Below, piece after piece: positions 61,538-64,000 of a stretch of DNA of 64,000 nt. The stretch is from Eisenbergiella tayi (GTDB taxonomy: Bacteria > Bacillota > Clostridia > Lachnospirales > Lachnospiraceae): positions 474,272 through 538,271 of the forward strand of contig NZ_MPDJ01000004.1 in assembly GCF_001881565.1 (NCBI RefSeq). Reading direction: 5' to 3'. Made by a program: the position numbers and the translations under genes. The notes under the pieces are model-generated. The model was not told the origin of the DNA. It saw only the letters and a program-made list of their open reading frames with translations, and searched no databases. Position 1 is the stretch's first letter; each line of letters starts with the position of its first letter.

Positions 61538-61912
61538 TTACACGCTCTTTTCATTAATAACTGCCACAGCTACCACAATACCTCCTATCAGCGCGGGCAA
61601 CAGGAATAAAAGACCATAGCCTCCCGCCAGCAGCAGTACGGCAACCGCCCCGCAGTAAAGGAAATACATGGTCAGGGGAATCCGCAGGAGCCTGTGCCAC
61701 CGCAGCCTTTTTCCCCGGATACACAGTATAAAACAGGCCAGAAGCAGGGCTGCGATCACTAAAAACCAGGCTCCGGTCAGCCAGATCAGCTGCATATCCT
61801 CCGTATAATAGGGTTCTTTTTCTCCTGTAAAAATACGAATGCTTTCCGTGAATATAAAGAAAACAGAGAGCAGTAATATGACAGGACTTGATGCATTGCT
61901 TTTCTTTTCCAT
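61538..61912 (-). CDS. Small four-helix membrane protein, unknown function
   Basis: This 124-residue protein has helices at about 8-24, 44-66, 75-95 and 97-118, with a basic loop 'RGKRLRWHRLLRIP' in the middle. I do not recognise a family. It begins 22 bases after the GH13 gene with a GAGGT site, so it is probably in the same transcript, between the sugar symporter/glucosidase genes and lacZ. Confidence 0.65.
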   Translation of the reverse strand: MEKKSNASSPVILLLSVFFIFTESIRIFTGEKEPYYTEDMQLIWLTGAWFLVIAALLLACFILCIRGKRLRWHRLLRIPLTMYFLYCGAVAVLLLAGGYGLLFLLPALIGGIVVAVAVINEKSV

Positions 61913-61934
61913 CAGGCTTACCTCTTCTGCAATA

Positions 61935-63779
61935 CTATCTCATTTCTTTCCGGTACAGGCATGCTTCATAGGGCTGCATCAGCCTTCCCGGCTCTTTACA
62001 GCTGGACAGCAGGCCGCGGAAGCCCTCCGGCCTTGCCGGCCTTGTCAGCGGCTTTTCACTGAGGTTGCATTCTATGTAAAACTCCTCTCCGTCAAGCTCC
62101 CGGAACCAGGTGAACAGATTTTTCCTGGAATGGTTGGTAATTCTGATTTCTCCGTAAATGAGGGCCGGATATTTTTTCCGGAGGGCAATCAGCTTTTTGT
62201 AAAAATAATAGATGGAATCCCTGTCCTCTTTCTGTTCTTCTGCCTCCTGCCACTTCATCATGGCTCTGGCATGATCCCTTGTCCCCGCCAGAATCCTGCG
62301 GAAGGCCTCTTCCTCGCTCATACTCCGGCAGAGCTCTTCGTACAGATTGATGCTTTCCACATCCCGGATCTGGGACATATCCGTAAAAGGCACATTGACG
62401 GCTCCCAGCTCCTGTCCCTGGTATAAAAAAGGCGTTCCCTTCAATGTGAACTGTATCATCCCCAGCAGCTTTCCTATGGCAAAACGATAGTGGGGATCGT
62501 CGCTGACTTTGGAAATCATCCGCGGGTTGTCATGGTTATCATAAAAAAGAGACATCCAGCAGCGGTTTCCATACCCTTCCATCCACTCCGTATAATACTG
62601 CTTCAGATAATTCAGATCATAGCGGTACTCATCGAACCGCATATGCCCCGGCGTCTCCAGATGATCGAAGGAAAAAATCATATCCAGCTCATGCCTGTCC
62701 TCCCCGGTGAGAAGCTTGCCCATCTGCATACCGATGCCCGGAGTCTCTCCCACGGAAAAAGCTTCATAGGGGTCAAAAGCCATGCACCGCAGTTCACGCA
62801 GATAATCATGAAGGTGCGGGCCATAAAAATAATGCTCAATTCCCACATAGCCCAGCATATTTCCCACGGACTCATTTCCATAGGGCAGTCCCTCTTCTTT
62901 GGAAATATAGTTAATGACATCCAGCCGGAACCCGTCCACGCCCTTTTCCAGCCACCACTTGACCATAGTGTAAATTTCCCGGCGCATCCGGGGATTGTCC
63001 CAGTTAAGGTCCATCTGTTTTTTGGAAAAAAGATGGAGCGCCCACTCGTCATTTTCCGGGATATACCTCCAGGCATCCCCGTATTTTCCCTGACCAAAAA
63101 AAGAGGTCCAGTTATTGGGTTCCCGCCCGTCTTCGTTTTCCCGGAACAGATAATAGTCATGGTACGGGCCGTAAGGATCCCGTACCGCCTCCTGAAACCA
63201 GGCATGTTCATCGGAGGTATGGTTTACCACCAGATCCATAATCAGGCGCATGCCGCGGCTATGCAGGCCTGACAGGAGGGCGTCGAATTCTTCCATGGTG
63301 CCGAATTCCTGCATTATTTTAAAATAATCCCTTATGTCATAGCCGTTATCGTCATTGGGGGAATCATACACGGGAGAAAGCCATACCGCGTCCACCCCAA
63401 GTCTGGAAAGGTAATCCAGCTTTCCGATAATTCCCTTAATATCACCGATTCCGTCCCCGTTCCCATCGCAGAAGCTCCGGGGGTAAATCTGATAGAAAAC
63501 AGCCTCCTTCCACCATTTTTTCACAATTTCCGAATCGGTTTCATCCGGATAATCCGGTTCACTGTTCAGCAGGTGCAGAAAGGTCTGCCAGAAGCTGTCA
63601 TCCAGTATTTTTTTCGTCAAAGCCGCCACCGCCTGCAGAGACATGGCGCCTGTTATCCGGTTGTCCAGAAGCCGCTCCTGCATGCCTGTCTGAAGCATGA
63701 TTTTTTTCAGGATATCATGGCCGACCGGGTGTGCATAAACCTCCCTCAGGCTGCTTTTCATCGTCAGTTTTTCATTCAT
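61935..63779 (-). CDS. GH13 oligo-1,6-glucosidase / alpha-glucosidase
   Basis: This 614-residue protein has an N-terminal helical extension of about 85 residues, then a GH13 (subfamily 31-like) catalytic barrel starting 'KEAVFYQIYPRSFCDGNGDGIGDIKGI'. Conserved region motifs are 'LIMDLVVNHTSDEH', 'GVDGFRLDVINYISKEEG' (nucleophile Asp), 'FSVGETPG' (acid/base Glu) and 'YDNHDNPRMIS' (Asp). It releases glucose from isomaltose- or maltose-type oligosaccharides in the cytoplasm. The extension ('LREVYAHPVGHDILKKIM') is absent from most GH13 enzymes. The GPH symporter gene ends 4 bases upstream. Confidence 0.92.
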   Translation of the reverse strand: MNEKLTMKSSLREVYAHPVGHDILKKIMLQTGMQERLLDNRITGAMSLQAVAALTKKILDDSFWQTFLHLLNSEPDYPDETDSEIVKKWWKEAVFYQIYPRSFCDGNGDGIGDIKGIIGKLDYLSRLGVDAVWLSPVYDSPNDDNGYDIRDYFKIMQEFGTMEEFDALLSGLHSRGMRLIMDLVVNHTSDEHAWFQEAVRDPYGPYHDYYLFRENEDGREPNNWTSFFGQGKYGDAWRYIPENDEWALHLFSKKQMDLNWDNPRMRREIYTMVKWWLEKGVDGFRLDVINYISKEEGLPYGNESVGNMLGYVGIEHYFYGPHLHDYLRELRCMAFDPYEAFSVGETPGIGMQMGKLLTGEDRHELDMIFSFDHLETPGHMRFDEYRYDLNYLKQYYTEWMEGYGNRCWMSLFYDNHDNPRMISKVSDDPHYRFAIGKLLGMIQFTLKGTPFLYQGQELGAVNVPFTDMSQIRDVESINLYEELCRSMSEEEAFRRILAGTRDHARAMMKWQEAEEQKEDRDSIYYFYKKLIALRKKYPALIYGEIRITNHSRKNLFTWFRELDGEEFYIECNLSEKPLTRPARPEGFRGLLSSCKEPGRLMQPYEACLYRKEMR

Positions 63780-63782
63780 GCC

Positions 63783-64000
63783 TTACTCTCCTTCCCCGGT
63801 ACGTATATCGCCCCGTTCCCTCAGTTCCTTCAGGATCCGGGCATATAAACTGCTGTCGATTTTATACTTTTTCAGATAAAGCAGGAACCCGGCCAGAATA
63901 CACAGCAGAGGAAAAATCATCATGGCCATTTTCATCATGAGAAGCCCCCCTGCAGTAACCTGCTCCGCACTCTGTGCATCCTTTATCCCGGAAACAATAA
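63783..64000 (-). CDS. C-terminal end of a GPH-family sugar:cation symporter (partial)
   Basis: Only the last 71 codons lie in the window. They read IVSGIKDAQSAEQVTAGG, a hydrophobic helix (MKMAMMIFPLLCILAGFLLYL) and the tail KKYKIDSSLYARILKELRERG before TAA. The 'YKIDSSLYARILKEL' style tail after the twelfth helix is the hallmark of GPH (glycoside-pentoside-hexuronide) transporters. It lies 3 bases before the GH13 start, so it is the first visible gene of the operon feeding GH13 and LacZ. Confidence 0.75.
   Translation of the reverse strand, partial: IVSGIKDAQSAEQVTAGGLLMMKMAMMIFPLLCILAGFLLYLKKYKIDSSLYARILKELRERGDIRTGEGE

Overview
The window looks like a chromosomal segment of an anaerobic, spore-forming member of the Lachnospiraceae (Clostridia). 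Supporting features are a complete six-subunit Rnf complex in the order rnfC-D-G-E-A-B, a SpoIID/LytB protein and a SleB-type cortex hydrolase, the cmk-ispH-S1 gene string, and many gut-type glycoside hydrolases. Genus cannot be fixed from sequence alone. Most genes lie on the minus strand.

Layout. 1-10.1 kb: a candidate structured RNA at the edge, a BrkB-type membrane protein, a SpoIID protein, a likely 6S RNA, an Xaa-Pro aminopeptidase, deoC, citrate synthase and thrC with a structured leader. 10.2-17.9 kb: an AT-rich accessory island for a class II lanthipeptide. It holds a LanM synthetase, a precursor gene too small for ordinary ORF calling, and an AgrC/AgrA-like kinase-regulator pair. 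It also holds a second kinase-regulator pair whose precursor gene has decayed and whose kinase has lost its H-, N- and G-box residues. Both regulator genes are preceded by LytTR-type direct repeats with a 21-bp period. 17.9-29.6 kb: SleB hydrolase, ApbE flavin transferase, DUF368 protein, TrkA/TrkH potassium uptake, an aldo/keto reductase and the rnf operon. The flavinylation motifs of RnfG and RnfD match the ApbE transferase encoded nearby. 29.7-38.5 kb: YprB-like exonuclease, a large membrane protein, S1, IspH, CMP kinase, a BaiN-like flavoprotein and an RpiR regulator. 38.7-45.3 kb: a pectin/galacturonide utilisation locus (serine hydrolase, AraC regulator, GH28, ABC importer). 45.6-58 kb: NYN/OST-HTH protein, small membrane protein, LD-carboxypeptidase, class I lysyl-tRNA synthetase, sulfatase, thioesterase, FeoA/FeoB and class I aldolase. 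58-64 kb: GH2 beta-galactosidase, small membrane protein, GH13 glucosidase and the end of a GPH sugar symporter.

Two things stand out. First, the lanthipeptide system: a 47-residue precursor with no double-glycine motif, no transporter or immunity genes nearby, and a duplicated, half-decayed sensing module. Second, three copies (46721-47003, 56607-56903, 61241-61537) of a roughly 290-bp long-hairpin element. They share a conserved core, but the arms differ from copy to copy while remaining self-complementary. The core stems covary, so a folded nucleic acid appears to be under selection.

All calls come from reading the sequence; no database search or folding program was run.
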